Positions 13,361-24,056 of a stretch of 64,000 bases of DNA are shown here, piece after piece. The position numbers and the translations under genes are program-made. The stretch is from the NCBI GenBank assembly GCA_037074705.1, contig CM073591.1, positions 183,669,432 through 183,733,431 on the forward strand, read 5' to 3'. The notes under the pieces were generated by a model. The model ran no database searches and was not told the origin of the DNA. It was given only the letters and a program-made list of their open reading frames with translations. Position 1 is the stretch's first letter, and the number at the start of each line of letters is the position of its first letter. This DNA comes from Zhengitettix transpicula (Eukaryota; Arthropoda; Insecta; Orthoptera; Tetrigidae).

Positions 13361-13579
13361 AAACGTAGGTTTTCCCGGTGTAAATGTTGGATGAAATTCT
13401 CTCGGGAGAAAGACAAGACTACCCCACCATATAAAAGGCCAAGACTACCCCACCATATAAAAGGCTGTACTACCCCTAACTCGGCACTTCGCTAGAAGAT
13501 GATAACGATGAATGTTATCGAAACGTCGCGAGCATTCGACAATCTTAACCGGCTGGAATCCCGAGAGAATTTCATCCTG
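13361..13579. mobile_element. PLE-terminal fold-back element with TATA repeat and hammerhead-like core
   Basis: Two perfect 18-bp inverted arms (13,390-13,407 and 13,559-13,576, GATGAAATTCTCTCGGGA) enclose three features. First is a 26-bp tandem duplication (13,415-13,440 and 13,441-13,466, one mismatch) whose units each contain CATATAAAAGG, a TATA-box-like string. Second is CTAGAAGATGATAAC. Third is a stem GATAAC/GTTATC (13,501-13,506 and 13,514-13,519) leading into CGAAACG. The CTxGAAGATG...CGAAACG layout resembles terminal-repeat hammerheads described in PLEs. Its left end, GTAGGTTTTCCCGGTGTA, is shared with the element at 16,236. CCGTAA(CAT)AATAGTT on both sides is an imperfect target duplication. 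Orientation is taken from the TATA and core order. Confidence 0.6.
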
Positions 13580-13599
13580 CCGTAAAATAGTTTTTATTT

Positions 13600-14435
13600 C
13601 ACAAGCATAAGTATGATACATGTTTGTAAATTAATATCATTTATCAACCTGCCGTAATACATCCTCAGAGTGGATACATAAATTAAACTTGATTCTAAAT
13701 TTTCGACAACTGCACATTTTTGCCTTATAGAGGGCGTTCGGAGTGGAGTTACATCATGTATTGGAAATGACATTCCACTGGCTGTTATACAAGTCTGAAC
13801 CCGCTTAATTTAATTGGAATACAGTTACAAGCTATGCGACAGCAGGACTAATTAAAAAACAATAGCACTTTGTTTCGTACTTCCATTGCAGATCTACATC
13901 CGTAGTCCAGTGCATAGCGACTTTCTTAACGCACTGTATGTCATCATTGAGTAGCTAACCAAAACTAAAGGAAGTCAATAAATCAAGTTCTAAATACAAC
14001 TGAAATATTTATTACGGGTAAAGTGTAAAAGATTATATTATTTTAGGTTGACTCAACCAAAAACTCGAAATAATCCAGTATTATTATAGTCTGGAATGTA
14101 GCTTTAGATATATTTTTCTAAAGACACGTTGCTGGATTATAGCTGAAATATCAGTCACTAAATACCTTAAACATTGCAAGTTTACCTTTTATGTATTTTT
14201 AAGTAGTCACAGTTCTTTCACTAAGGAAAGAAACAAATTACTATTTAAAATGTGTATTTTACAGGAAATAGATAATTAGATAATAATACCAATTTTAAAT
14301 ATTCTAACTTTTGTAATTATCGGTTAACTAAAAGAATTTTTCGTTATAACAAATAAAAATGATGGTTTTATGCATGCATGGAATTATAGTTATGAAAAAC
14401 CTTGAGTATAATTTGAATTTGTCCTTAATTGGTTA
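13600..14435. other. AT-rich DNA without recognised gene
   Basis: Nothing recognised: no long frame, no repeat shared with the rest of the window. Confidence 0.45.
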
Positions 14436-14790
14436 AATCCGCAGGTCTGTTTCTATTAAGTCTTCTTAATATTTCAGGTGGGGGAAGGTTGTTCCTGATT
14501 TGAGAAATTCATGGATTAGGATGTAGGATGGATCTGCGTAGTTGACTATTGAATGCTTTTTTTGCTACTTGTACTATTGTGTGAATATTCAGGTCTGAGT
14601 GGACTCCGTGGTTGACGAAATACCACGGGCAGTTGATGATGTATCTTATGGTATCCATGTAACTTTTGGAAAGTTTGGATTTTTTTTATATGGAAATTAG
14701 CTGCTGCGGCCGAGAAGTTACATGAGTATTGCCAGATGGGGGAAATAAGTGATGAACAGATCAGATTTTAGGTTTTTAGTTACAGTGGAG
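14436..14790 (-). pseudogene. Jockey-type LINE, 3' end of ORF2
   Basis: Reading the minus strand, one frame gives SYMDTIRYIINCPWYFVN followed by HGVHSDLNIHTIV and LRRSILHPNP before a stop. Jockey-clade non-LTR retrotransposons end ORF2 with the same order: a conserved R-I-A-PWY-N segment, a short H-DL-I block and an HPNP-like terminus. Upstream, other frames still show an I-P-IWQYS stretch that matches the usual P-W-YG-LWG region, so frameshifts separate the parts. Neither RT core nor endonuclease is present. A short, long-dead 5'-truncated copy. Confidence 0.72.
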
Positions 14791-14964
14791 AATAGAGGGG
14801 TTTTTTTTCAAAAAAATTGAAGTATTTTTTATAATATTTTGTAATTTATATAATTTTTAATGTTTCAATTGGAAATAAAATTTATTGTCTTACATAATTT
14901 ACTGGAAAAGCATATGTGCTTAGTTTCTGTGAGAAATTACCTTGATTATACTATATAATAATAT

Positions 14965-15690
14965 ATGTGTGTGGCCGGCGTTGCCCGGGTATTTATTTAT
15001 ATAAGCTCGGTAAATTATTTAACCTACTTTTTAGATGGAATCCTAATTTTATCAGAACCCCCACCCCTACCCTGTGTCTTTAGAGAACCATAAATATATA
15101 ACCAGATTTATACAAAAAACTTTTATTACCATATGGCCTTGAAAAATACTCCGTTCCGTTGGACTAAAATATCCTTGGTACCAGACTTGACAAATATACT
15201 CGGTACCCTAATACACGCAACACGTTACGAGATTTAATTATACTCCCAGTGCCCTAAGAAATTCGAAATTTGTTCAAGTACCTTAAGAGTTTCAGAAATA
15301 TTCCAGGTTCAGTTGAGAGTAAGAAATACTCCCGGTGTCTTAAGGGAGTCGGAAATACTAACAACACCTTAAGAGCGTGAAGAATAATCCTAGTACGCTA
15401 AGCTACACAAAAGTACTCTCTAAGAGTATAAAAAAAACTCCCGGTACCTTTTACCGAGGCCAAATTACATCACAAAAAATCGTCGATAATAATTGCTCCA
15501 CTTGGGGAGTGCGGAAGTTTTTTTCCCCTAACGTTGTCCCCCATGCCCAAAGGAATTGATATTATACAACAATATTTCTGGAGAACAGCTATTTCATTGA
15601 TCTTGAAAAATTTTCTTTCGACGAGAATATCGACTTTTTAACATGTCTGAAAATTTCCACTTCCTTCCCATGGTAGTACCATGGTAGTAG
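14965..15690 (-). mobile_element. Helitron-like repeat with internal minisatellite
   Basis: The left edge GCCGGCGTTGCCCGGG (about 14,974-14,989) is the reverse complement of the 3'-end hairpin at 401-425. Next comes 'tatttatttatat', shared with the copy starting at 30,356. From about 15,130 to 15,455 there is a diverged tandem array with units of roughly 40 bp built on AATACTCCCGGTACCTTAAG. The block 'tgtctgaaaatttccact' at 15,643-15,660 is also in the 30-32 kb copies. No coding sequence. The CTAG terminus is decayed here. Confidence 0.5.
15130..15455. repeat. Minisatellite of the Helitron-like family
   Basis: About eight diverged units share the pattern 'A/C-T-C-C-C/T-GGTACC-T-TAAG-A-G' with spacing near 38-42 bp. 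The same units appear at about 30,550-30,770 and 31,965-32,010. The array is part of the transposon, since it sits at the same place relative to the CCCGGG end in both copies. Confidence 0.6.
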
Positions 15691-16222
15691 TAATAATAAT
15701 TAATGTCCAGATAAGTCAGAAATATACGAATACATAACCTTATTATTTATTTCGTATCAGGACATTAATTATTATACTATATTTATTAAATGTCAGACAG
15801 TTAATTCTCAATTTTATTCATTTTGGAAGAAGGGCAAATTTAAATGTGTCCGAAACATTAATATTTATAATTTAAATTTCCTTTGCATTAATATTATACA
15901 CCAACCAGGGTAACCCATTACTTACGCAACAAAATTTTTCTAGTGTGTCTTATCTCTGATCAGTTGATTTCATGGCTCAGAATTGTACCCCGGAAGGCAA
16001 ACAAAGGTCTCAGAAATGTAAGGTCGTGCGTGTTCAGTTCTGTCATTTGTGTAACCTCAGATAAGCCCGCCCTTGGCAGTCCGTAATGAGGCTGATGTGT
16101 TACTTTCTGCTTTGGCATCCCGGTTAACGGCAAAATGGAAAGGATCGGAATATTTCGCACTACGGGCAGCAAGGTTTAAGTGTAAAGGCTAGAGAAAATA
16201 TCTTCAAAAACAACTTACTAGT
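15691..16222. other. Mixed DNA without recognised gene
   Basis: It holds a short TGGTAGTACCATGGTAGTAG repeat at about 15,670-15,690 and an open minus-strand frame of 70 codons (15,960-16,172) without motifs. Nothing supports a gene. Confidence 0.4.
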
Positions 16223-16235
16223 GAGTTAAACATAA

Positions 16236-16408
16236 GGAACGTAGGTTTTCCCGGTGTAGTTGCCGGATGAAGTTTTCTCGGGATTCCAACCGGGTAGCGT
16301 AGTTAGGTAAACACAACGTTTCTGGTGAAGAAGATAGCGGTGCAAGCCATCGAAACGTTGTGTTTACCTAACTACGCTACCCGGTTGGAATCCCGAGAAA
16401 ACTTCATC
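16236..16408. mobile_element. 173-bp fold-back insertion with 57-bp perfect arms and 13-bp target duplication
   Basis: Left arm 16,266-16,322 and right arm 16,352-16,408 are exact reverse complements over 57 bases, around a 29-base loop (16,323-16,351). The insertion is flanked by the identical 13-mer GAGTTAAACATAA at 16,223-16,235 and 16,409-16,421, the hallmark of transposition. The loop plus inner arm reads CTGGTGAAGAAGATAGC...GCCATCGAAACG, a layout like the CTGAAGATG...CGAAACG hammerhead-like core of PLE terminal repeats. Its outer left part, GTAGGTTTTCCCGGTGTAG, is shared with the element at 13,376. It encodes nothing and must have been mobilised in trans. Confidence 0.85.
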
Positions 16409-16421
16409 GAGTTAAACATAA

Positions 16422-17635
16422 TTTGTAACTTAAAGAATAAAGGATTCTGTTGGTAATTTGGGGGCTGGAAAAAGCCTCAAGTTGGATTTGGAACCCTAAA
16501 AGATCCTACAGCGTATTACACACATACTTACACTGGAAAGTAAGGGGAAACTCGGATAAATTCAATTTTTGTGTTGCTGTCCTCAGAATTAAATTACAGA
16601 TGATTGAGGCCCGCCGTGATTTATTATTTAAGGGCTTTCAGAGCTCGGCGTGAGGTGTGTTATTACGAAGCTGAGAAATAATTACTGCTGCACTGCAGCA
16701 TCAGCTCAGTTCGGGATCGAGATGTAGAAAATTTCTCCGACAAAATGAATAATATTTGGATTATTTTTAACAGTTTTCATACAGAGAAATAAAGATTGCA
16801 AATTGCCACTGATTTCAAGAGTACTGTATACAGGTTGTAACAGAGGTGCACAGACTTAAAAGTGGGATGAAGGGAGTTAACACAAACTTTTTTCTTCTTG
16901 GCTCTTGTGTCAGAGACTGCGTGATCTGAGAAAAGAATACTGAGAAATAGACTTCGAAGAGCGCATATCCTGGCACCACTATAGTCGACAGTCCCGTTGT
17001 ACCAGTGCGTAAAGGTTGTTGATTATTGATATTTGACCAGGGAAACGAAGCGAGGAGAAGATACGCTTATCGTTATCCAGATAGACAATAATTGCCCAAC
17101 GTAATAACGTTTCGTTGAGTCAGTGAAACTGGTCGTGTTGAGCCCGTACGTGGGGAAGAAGCCTGGCGCATCTATGATTCGTTGTAGTCAACAGGTTACT
17201 TTGACCAATTGCTCTAATAAAACCCCAAAAATTGTATTTTTCATTTTAGTTTCATAAGTACATTCCGATAATTGTCTGATGGCAGTGGTAAGGCAGGAGG
17301 CGCACATATATAGTTCTATTTCTCAGTTTTATTTTCTCAACTTGCGCAGTAGCGAAACGTCTCTGACAAAAATGCCACGAAGCAAAAATGATTGTATTGA
17401 CCCTCTTTTTTACCCCTTTCAGTTTATACACTTCTGTTATACCCTGTATAAGAGAATGATAATGCATCTAAAAAAATAATTTGCTCACTAACTCACAATT
17501 TGGATTTTGAAAAGGATTTTCAACGGTGGAAGCAATCATAAAATCCTTCAACAATTAAAATGAAAACCGCTGTTTATAAGTTATCTACATCCGTGGAGAA
17601 AATTTGACAAAAAATTCGTGTACGTGTTGTTTTAG
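16422..17635. other. Unassigned DNA of moderate composition
   Basis: This is less AT-rich than the surroundings, with small open frames on both strands (16,450-16,653; 17,252-17,479) that overlap each other and show no motif. It may hold decayed repeat or exon sequence. No call is supported. Confidence 0.35.
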
Positions 17636-17901
17636 AGCGGGAAACAAAACACCGTGGAGGTAAGACACGTCTACCGTCCCCCAGGGGCGGGGGTGGACGT
17701 GTGTGGAATTTTATAAATTGTTAAAACGTCCTTTATTTTTGACGAAAGAAATATTTTTCGGGTTTGAATGAGCGTATCTACAGATATTATTGTGTATAAT
17801 TTCAACCCGTTTCCAAACACGAGACTGGAGTTAGATCCGAGGTTATGGATGTCTCTGAGTTAAAATGTGACAACCAGGGGAAACGGTTGGCATCCATCTA
17901 G
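17636..17901 (+). mobile_element. Helitron-like repeat, 3' portion
   Basis: It contains the GC-rich block ACGTCTACCGTCCCCCAGGG, whose reverse complement occurs at about 30,230-30,260, then 'gaaatatttttcgg' and 'gagactggagttagatc', in the same order as in 1-425. It ends with a decayed hairpin and CATCTAG (CTAG at 17,898-17,901) followed by T, the expected insertion flank. Non-coding. Confidence 0.5.
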
Positions 17902-17949
17902 TTACGAATATAAAAATATATATTCCAAAGTTATACATTTTCCTGGCAA

Positions 17950-18115
17950 CTGTAGTTTGTTATTTAAATAAATAAATAGCCAAATAACAAACACAAGTAA
18001 GTGCTAAATAAAGACTACACAATGTTTCTGAAACCCTTGCAGCTTTCTCTCAGGTGATTCAAGAAACGCACGAGCCGAAACCACGACACTCTGCACAATA
18101 AAAAGCTTTTAAATT
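17950..18115 (-). mobile_element. Penelope-like element 3' end
   Basis: On the minus strand: CACCTGAGAGAAAGC, a 10-base stretch, then GTTTCAGAAACATTGTG, then a tail leading to TTTGTTATTTGGCTATTT. It is homologous in order and sequence to 12,110-12,220 and 59,100-59,170. The hammerhead-like core is degenerate (CTGAGAG instead of CTGANGA). No coding remnant adjoins it. Confidence 0.6.
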
Positions 18116-18564
18116 AATCATTTGTTTTGTGTGGTGCTTATTTTCTATCTTAATTAACTTAGAGGTGATAATAAATTAATTTAATGACAAGTTTTTCTTC
18201 TGTTTATTGAGACCGATTCTTAATTATGATAACAGAAGTTCATTTTTGAAATGACGCAGCTGGCAAGTTCATCATTGTGGGAAATATTTATAAGTTTAGA
18301 ACTGGAGAGAAGCTAAATTTTCAGACACACTTTGACCTCGAAGTGACACGAGTAGTTCGACGGAAGTAGAAGCAGTGATTGGTCGATAGAGATTTATAAG
18401 TTATAATAAGAGACGGAGCTAAATTTAATATAATGGCCACTAAGAACAGATTCGATTTTCGGAAACAAGTTTTCTGTTTTTCAAAACACATTTCAAAATT
18501 AAACATTCATATTTGATTCCAAGTCAGTGCCAAAGAGAAATTATGGCAGCTATTCTTTTTGTTT
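18116..18564. other. AT-rich DNA without recognised gene
   Basis: Nothing recognised. The minus-strand frame 18,321-18,506 is short and unremarkable. Confidence 0.4.
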
Positions 18565-18565
18565 C

Positions 18566-18851
18566 TTTTTTTTTAGGGCAACAGGCTACATGAGGGTAAT
18601 CCACGTTGGGCAACTCCCCTTTAATAGCATAGGAAGGGATTTGAAAGGGGGGATGCGGAAGGGTAGAGGAAGGAAGCCAAGGGTTACTAGGGCCCACGGG
18701 CTATATTTTAAGGATCCTACCCGGCATTCGCCTAAAGAAATGCAGGGAAAACCCTAGAAAAACCTGCATCGGGTAGGTCGGGCATTGGGTATTTGTCCCA
18801 CGCCCTTCCGGTGGCGGGAGAGGAGTTTTCGGTGGGGACGCAGCATTCCCT
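18566..18851 (-). mobile_element. RepA retroposon, 5'-truncated copy
   Basis: On the minus strand this runs from the CTGCGTCCCCAC block to GTTGCCCT and a poly(A) of about nine, seen as a T run at 18,566-18,574. The head and first third are absent. Confidence 0.9.
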
Positions 18852-18958
18852 ATTCTAAGATAGCACTCTATTTGCAGATTTGAGCAGCAACATTCGACAC
18901 CAGGAATGAAGTCCTATCAAAGCGTTCCAGTAGAATCTTCTTTTTATTTTTTAAAATA

Positions 18959-19360
18959 TTTTTGAGGGTAACAGGTTACATGAAGGTAATCCATATGGTG
19001 GCATACGAAGGGATTTGAAAGGGGGGATGCGGAAGGGTAGAGGAAGGTAGCCAAGGGTTAACAAGGGCCCCCGGGCTATGGTTTAAGGATCCTACCCGGC
19101 AATTCGCCTAAAAGTGATGCAGGGAAAACTCTAGAAAAACCTGCATCGAGTAGGTCATGCATTTGGTACTTGTCCCACGCCCTTCCGATTGCGGGAGTGG
19201 GGTTAGCTGTGGGGTCGCAGCTTTCTCCTCTCCGTGCCATGACCGGTTTAGAAGGCAGCTGGCCGACTATTCCAATAGGAATAGCAGACAACTCTTATCG
19301 TATGCCCAGGATCTGCGACCCCGGAACATACGCCCGTCGAAACGAAGTGCCTCGGCATTC
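18959..19360 (-). mobile_element. RepA retroposon with internal deletion
   Basis: On the minus strand it runs from the GCCGAGGCACTTCG block to CTGTTACCCTC. About 20 bp are deleted in the 3' part: the usual AACTCCCCTTTAATAGC is missing between CATATGGTGGC and ATACGAAGGG. It is the GCGACCCCACAG sub-type, second of a same-orientation pair 110 bp apart. The poly(A) tail is decayed. Confidence 0.88.
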
Positions 19361-20929
19361 CGAGCAATCGGAAATAACGGCGCCTACTTGCTGCAACTGA
19401 ATGAGAGAATGCAATAGATTCCTATTCCATCGCATCACCTTCAAAATTCTTGTCTTCAATCTTTCAGACAAATTTATATATTTTTCTGTCTTATTAGAAG
19501 AAGCAGTTCACAAATAGTGTATGTGCTATGATTTTATATAGTATACATCATTGTTTGAAATAATATTCAATTATAAAGTTTCTTGCGTAAGGTAATGGCC
19601 ATGTAATTGAAAGAATATTTGAACAGTCAGTGTGGCGTGAGGACAGCGGATTTAGAGATCCCCAGACGACTTGTTGTGATTATGTATGTTTGGACGGTCA
19701 GTTGAAAGCACGATGCTCCTGTTTGTACAGTGAGAGACACGACTATATGAATTTCTCACCACTAGATAGCGCTAAAGTCAAGGGACGGGATGAATTTTGG
19801 TCAGTCAAAAAGTTGGCCTGTCCGTGGTGGTCGAGGGAGAAGGTCGCCATTAAGCGAAGTAAGCGGAAGTAGGTCAAATAGTGTTGAAGTTTAATTTTGA
19901 ATATGGGAGGAATAATAAATAGTTGATCAGCAGAGCGCGACCTGGAAGAGGTCTTAAAACTGAGCGCCGAAATGTATGGGAAAAACTAATTGAAAAAGTA
20001 AAAGTTATAAAATATTTGAAAGACTTAAAAAAAAACATAATTCGCCGTAGATTGTGAGTTTTTAAATTTCGGCAGCAGATAAAGTTGGATTTGCTACTTT
20101 CGTTGTTTAGTGTATTTGGAACATTTAATAGACTGGTTCCCACTGGCAAAATACCTCTTGATCTGACCATTTTTATGATCACTGTAACCCTGACCAGTTT
20201 TCCCAGCGGGTGTTGGCGATCACATTTCCTAACTGACTGGTGGCTGCGGGCGAAACCCTATTGTCTCGTTCTCTAGAAGGGAGTGAATTGTGTGCGTTTG
20301 TTAAAGTGATTGTGTAATGGATGCACATTATGGCTTTTTGTCAAAAGGTAAAAAGTTCCATTATTAAAATAAAATTGTATGGAATTACATTTAGGATGGA
20401 TCATAAATGATATGCAGAGTATATTTTAAATTTAGCAAAATTAAAATACATTGCATAATTGTTGCACTGTCAAATTTCATCTTATTTTGTGTTTGTGTTT
20501 TTGAGTATATTTTATAAGTCAACCTTTCTATAATTACACATAAAAACTTTTTTTTAAGAAATAATTATGTTTCAATTTTTTAAATTGTATAAACTTATCA
20601 TTTTATGTAAAAAATAAATTTATTAAATATTATACTAATAAAATTTCTGTTTCTTCATTTCTAATCTATCGTTAAATAATAATAATAACTATTAAAATTT
20701 AATAACTTCAAAAATTTAATAATCTGCATTTTAATTACACAAATTAAATATTTCATTAAATACTCATAAATTGTAATCTGAAGTAAAATTTAAATTTTTT
20801 CAAATATTGCATAATTTAATAAATCAAATTACACGTCACAGTAAAAGAAAACAATTTTAAAAGTTATAAATTATATTTACATTATTTAAATTTAATATCT
20901 TCAAATTGTTTATTACTCTCTCTCTCTCA

Positions 20930-20930
<1 letters not shown>
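19361..20930. other. Unassigned DNA; moderate-GC patch then AT-rich
   Basis: From about 19,620 to 20,290 the composition is more balanced, with small overlapping frames (19,630-19,872 plus; 19,874-20,182 minus; 20,085-20,276 plus). None shows a recognisable domain. From 20,300 to 20,930 it is very AT-rich with no structure I can name. A decayed transposon or an exon cannot be excluded for the first part. Confidence 0.35.

Positions 20931-20931
<1 letters not shown>

Positions 20932-20973
<42 letters not shown>
20932..20973. repeat. TA microsatellite
   Basis: About 42 bases of alternating TA, preceded by CTCTCTCT. It abuts the TGTAAT terminus of the element at 20,974. Confidence 0.95.
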
Positions 20974-20976
<3 letters not shown>

Positions 20977-21004
20977 AATAATCACAAATTAAACAACTGC
21001 AAAA

Positions 21005-21555
21005 GCCTGCGAGAGGATTCTCTCGCAGGTAACCTGCGAGGGATTTTCTCTCGCAGGCAGAACCTTTTAGGAGAGATACGAAGGGGCTACCTTTGGGTAT
21101 GCCTTTCCTCTCCGTTTTTAAACTAAGGTTCCCACAAGCCGAGGCACCTCGGCCTGTTCTGAGAGGTGTATGTTCCGGGGTCACAGACCTTGGGCATACG
21201 GTAAGAGTTGTTCACTATTCCCATTGGAAAAGTCGGCCAGCTGCCTCCTAAACTGGTCGAGGCACTGAGAACGGAATGCTGCGTCCCCACAGCAAACTCC
21301 TATCCCGCTATCGGAAGGGCGTGGGATAAGTACCCAATGCCCGACATACCTGATGCAGGTTTTTAGGGGTTTTCCCTGCATTTCTTTAGGCAAATGCCGG
21401 GTAGGATCCTTAAAATATAGCCCGGGGGCCCTAGTAACCCTTGGCTACCTTCCTCTACCCTTCCGCATACCACCTTTCAAATCCCTTCCTATGCTATTTA
21501 AGGGGAGTTGCCCAAAGTGGATTACCCTCATGTAGCCTGTTGCCCTAAAAAAAAA
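21005..21555 (+). mobile_element. RepA retroposon, full-length copy
   Basis: One of the most complete copies: the palindromic head CCTGCGAGAG-GAT-TCTCTCGCAGG at 21,006-21,030, a duplicated CTGCGAGGG / CTCTCGCAGG unit, the GTTCCCACAAGCCGAGGCAC block, the CCATTGGAA block, GATGCAGG...CCTGCAT (a potential stem), CCCGGGGGCCCTAG, the CTATGCTATTTAAGGGGAG block, CTCATGTAGCC and TTGCCCT + A10. Overall about 550 bp and GC-rich against an AT-rich genome. I see no A/B-box promoter or tRNA-like head, so it is not a recognisable tRNA SINE. It lies inside TA-targeted element A. Confidence 0.92.
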
Positions 21556-21821
21556 TAAACAATTAAAAACAACAGAAGTCAATTTGTAATAAATACAAAT
21601 GAAAGACTAGTTAAATTGAAACAAAGTCAAAATGTGCCAATCGTTAAGGCGACAATTTGCAATATTCTGGTATAATAAATTTAAATAGTTTAACGTTTGA
21701 ATGAAAGGATATTTAATAAATAAGAAATTTTAACTGAACAAACACATTGCTCAAAGATTTGAATTTACAAATAGTTATCCATTGAAATTTTTACAATAGT
21801 TATCACGTACAATAAAAATTT

Positions 21822-21996
<175 letters not shown>

Positions 21997-22693
21997 GATT
22001 TTTACTGGGCCTTTAAGTAAATAAATCTATTTGTTGACAATTGTATTTTTATAAAACTATTCTCAACTCAAAGCATTTTTACTATGCAATAAAAATATTA
22101 ACGATATCCAAAAACCCGAAATCTGACGATTTATCTTTAATTAATGGTTTACAATACTAATTTAATGGATATATGACTTACAGTTTTCTGGTACCAGGGC
22201 AATTTTTATATCGTTCCGAAACACTTACACACACTTTACATTCTAATACAGGCCATTCTATTCACTGACTCTACACATCACTGCTGGTTTAGCAAGTGTT
22301 GGCTATATTTCGACAACGACTTTATTCTGCAATACTTACTCCACGAAGACTTTACAAAGTTATATTTTGACAAAAACTGGGATACTCCGCAATCTTTACG
22401 CTGCAATATCCCGATGAATGCTACACTCTGCTTCAATCCAACAACTTTATTTTACAATACTTTGACGACGTCTTGTCTCTTTCTATAACAACCGCATTCC
22501 GCTGTATTTCATCGCCGACTGACTTAAACATTTCATTCCTCGCGGCAGCAGTCTACAATACTTTAGACCTGTTATATTATTGTCCATTCTTGTGTGTAAT
22601 TCGTGTGTTTTTGCCGCAAACAATTCAAGTCGTAATTTCTTTTAATTATTAATTACTAATTGCCTTTTAATTAACACAATATATATATAAAAT

Positions 22694-23999
22694 TGTAATA
22701 ATTAAAATAATATTACATTTAAAAAAATTAAATCACGTTGAGGAACCAATAACTTAATAATCTACAAGTTGGGCTTTAATTAAAAAAATTATTAATTATT
22801 ATTTAAACAAATTTATTCTTCAAAGTTACAAATTTATATTTTACAAAACAAGATCTAATTACTCTTAATCTCAGGGTCTTTACTGGGTTTGATACTAAGA
22901 AACAATTTAAGATTACAATTTAAAGAATTTATAATTTAAACAATTTGAAACTCACTAAATATGGAATAAAATAAACTATAAACGAAATAAACGAAATCTG
23001 ACTCTCTTACCCTTAATTTACCGTTTACAAATATTTATTATTTTCCTTATTACTTACAATTGTCCTTTTGGAACTCGACTTAATGATTTCCAAACCTGGG
23101 AACACACTTCACTAAAAAAACATTCAGTGCATAAATTGCAAATTCACTTTCACCAACACTAACACATTAATCCTCTCGGAAATCCAGACTCCTCGTACGG
23201 ACCATCGCTGTTTCGCCCGCGACCACCAGTCAATTTAGTCAGAATTATCTCCAAACACCCAAAATGTACCTCCAACAAAATAGCAGAGTTATTTTATCTG
23301 CTGCAGAATTCTCCAAACAATGGAGTCGCCCAATAATGTTTCTTTCTAAATATGACTATGCAGATAGACTCTTTACAATGCTTTATCCAACTAATTCTCC
23401 ATCCACATTTTTCTCCCTTGAGACCGGACACAACTCCTTCCACATACACCTCTTTTTCCCTTGCAATCTACCACACAACTGTTTGCACCTCCTTCTCCCT
23501 CGATATCTGCCATCCAACTACTTCCATCCACGTCCTTCTCCCTTGCTCTCTGGCATTCAACTACTTATTCGCTTCTCATCCCTCACCAAGAAAACACTAA
23601 CTCTTGGCTTTCCTACGCTCACTGTTTCCCACGTCTGGTTCCATCCTTTGAGCTCCAGTTACCGCTGTCACTCCACATATTATAAGTAAACAATTCTTGG
23701 TCTCCCTAATTGAATATCAGTTTGAGCCCGCAGCTGCTATCGTTCTTTGATATCAGTACATCTAAACAAAACATTGTAATTTCCCACAATTCGTAGTCTC
23801 CCTAATTAACTTCAATAAGAGTCCGCTGTCACTACGTCCTTTAGGATTAACGCCGATAAACAAACATTGGAATTTTAAACAAATCTTGGTCTCGCTACTT
23901 CAACATCAATAAGAGCCCCCTGTCACTCCGTCCTTCGAGAATGATGCCGATAAATAAACATTATAATTTAAATAATTAATGGCCTTCTTAATTAGTATT

Positions 24000-24002
<3 letters not shown>
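22694..24002 (-). mobile_element. TA-targeted element B (TGTAAT/ATTACA family)
   Basis: The minus-strand start TGTAATACTAATTAAG at 24,002 matches the start of the copy at 40,824 (TGTAATACTAATTAG). The end TGTAATAATTAAAAT is at 22,694. Between them the minus strand carries two ATCGGC motifs, then CTTAC-complement (about 23,054), CAGATTTCG (complement at about 22,998) and ACCCTGAGAT (complement at about 22,871). A TTGG-TTCCTCAACGTGA motif near 22,735 parallels GTGCCAACGTGAGGC in the 39.7 kb copy. The region 23,264-23,690 has overlapping plus-strand frames of up to 141 codons rich in S/F/L/H/P. These are by-products of pyrimidine-rich DNA, not a gene. Confidence 0.6.
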
Positions 24003-24044
<42 letters not shown>

Positions 24045-24056
24045 GTAAGTATATAT
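24003..24056. repeat. TA then GTAT microsatellite
   Basis: TA repeat to about 24,032, then GTAT units to about 24,047. It separates elements B and C and abuts the ATTACA and TGTAAT ends directly. Confidence 0.9.

Noticed and set aside
19630..19872. 80-codon frame (C/W/R/K-rich) as a possible small gene
   Set aside because: No recognisable domain and no supporting context; may be old transposon or exon, not callable.
23264..23270. A second LTR-like boundary TGTACCTCC next to CCCAAAATG
   Set aside because: Comparing block order with the other copies puts the end of element B at 22,694; the resemblance at 23,265 is probably chance.
23264..23689. 141-codon plus-strand frame
   Set aside because: It lies inside TA-targeted element B in pyrimidine-rich DNA, overlaps two other open frames on the same strand, and has low-complexity S/F/L/H/P composition without motif.
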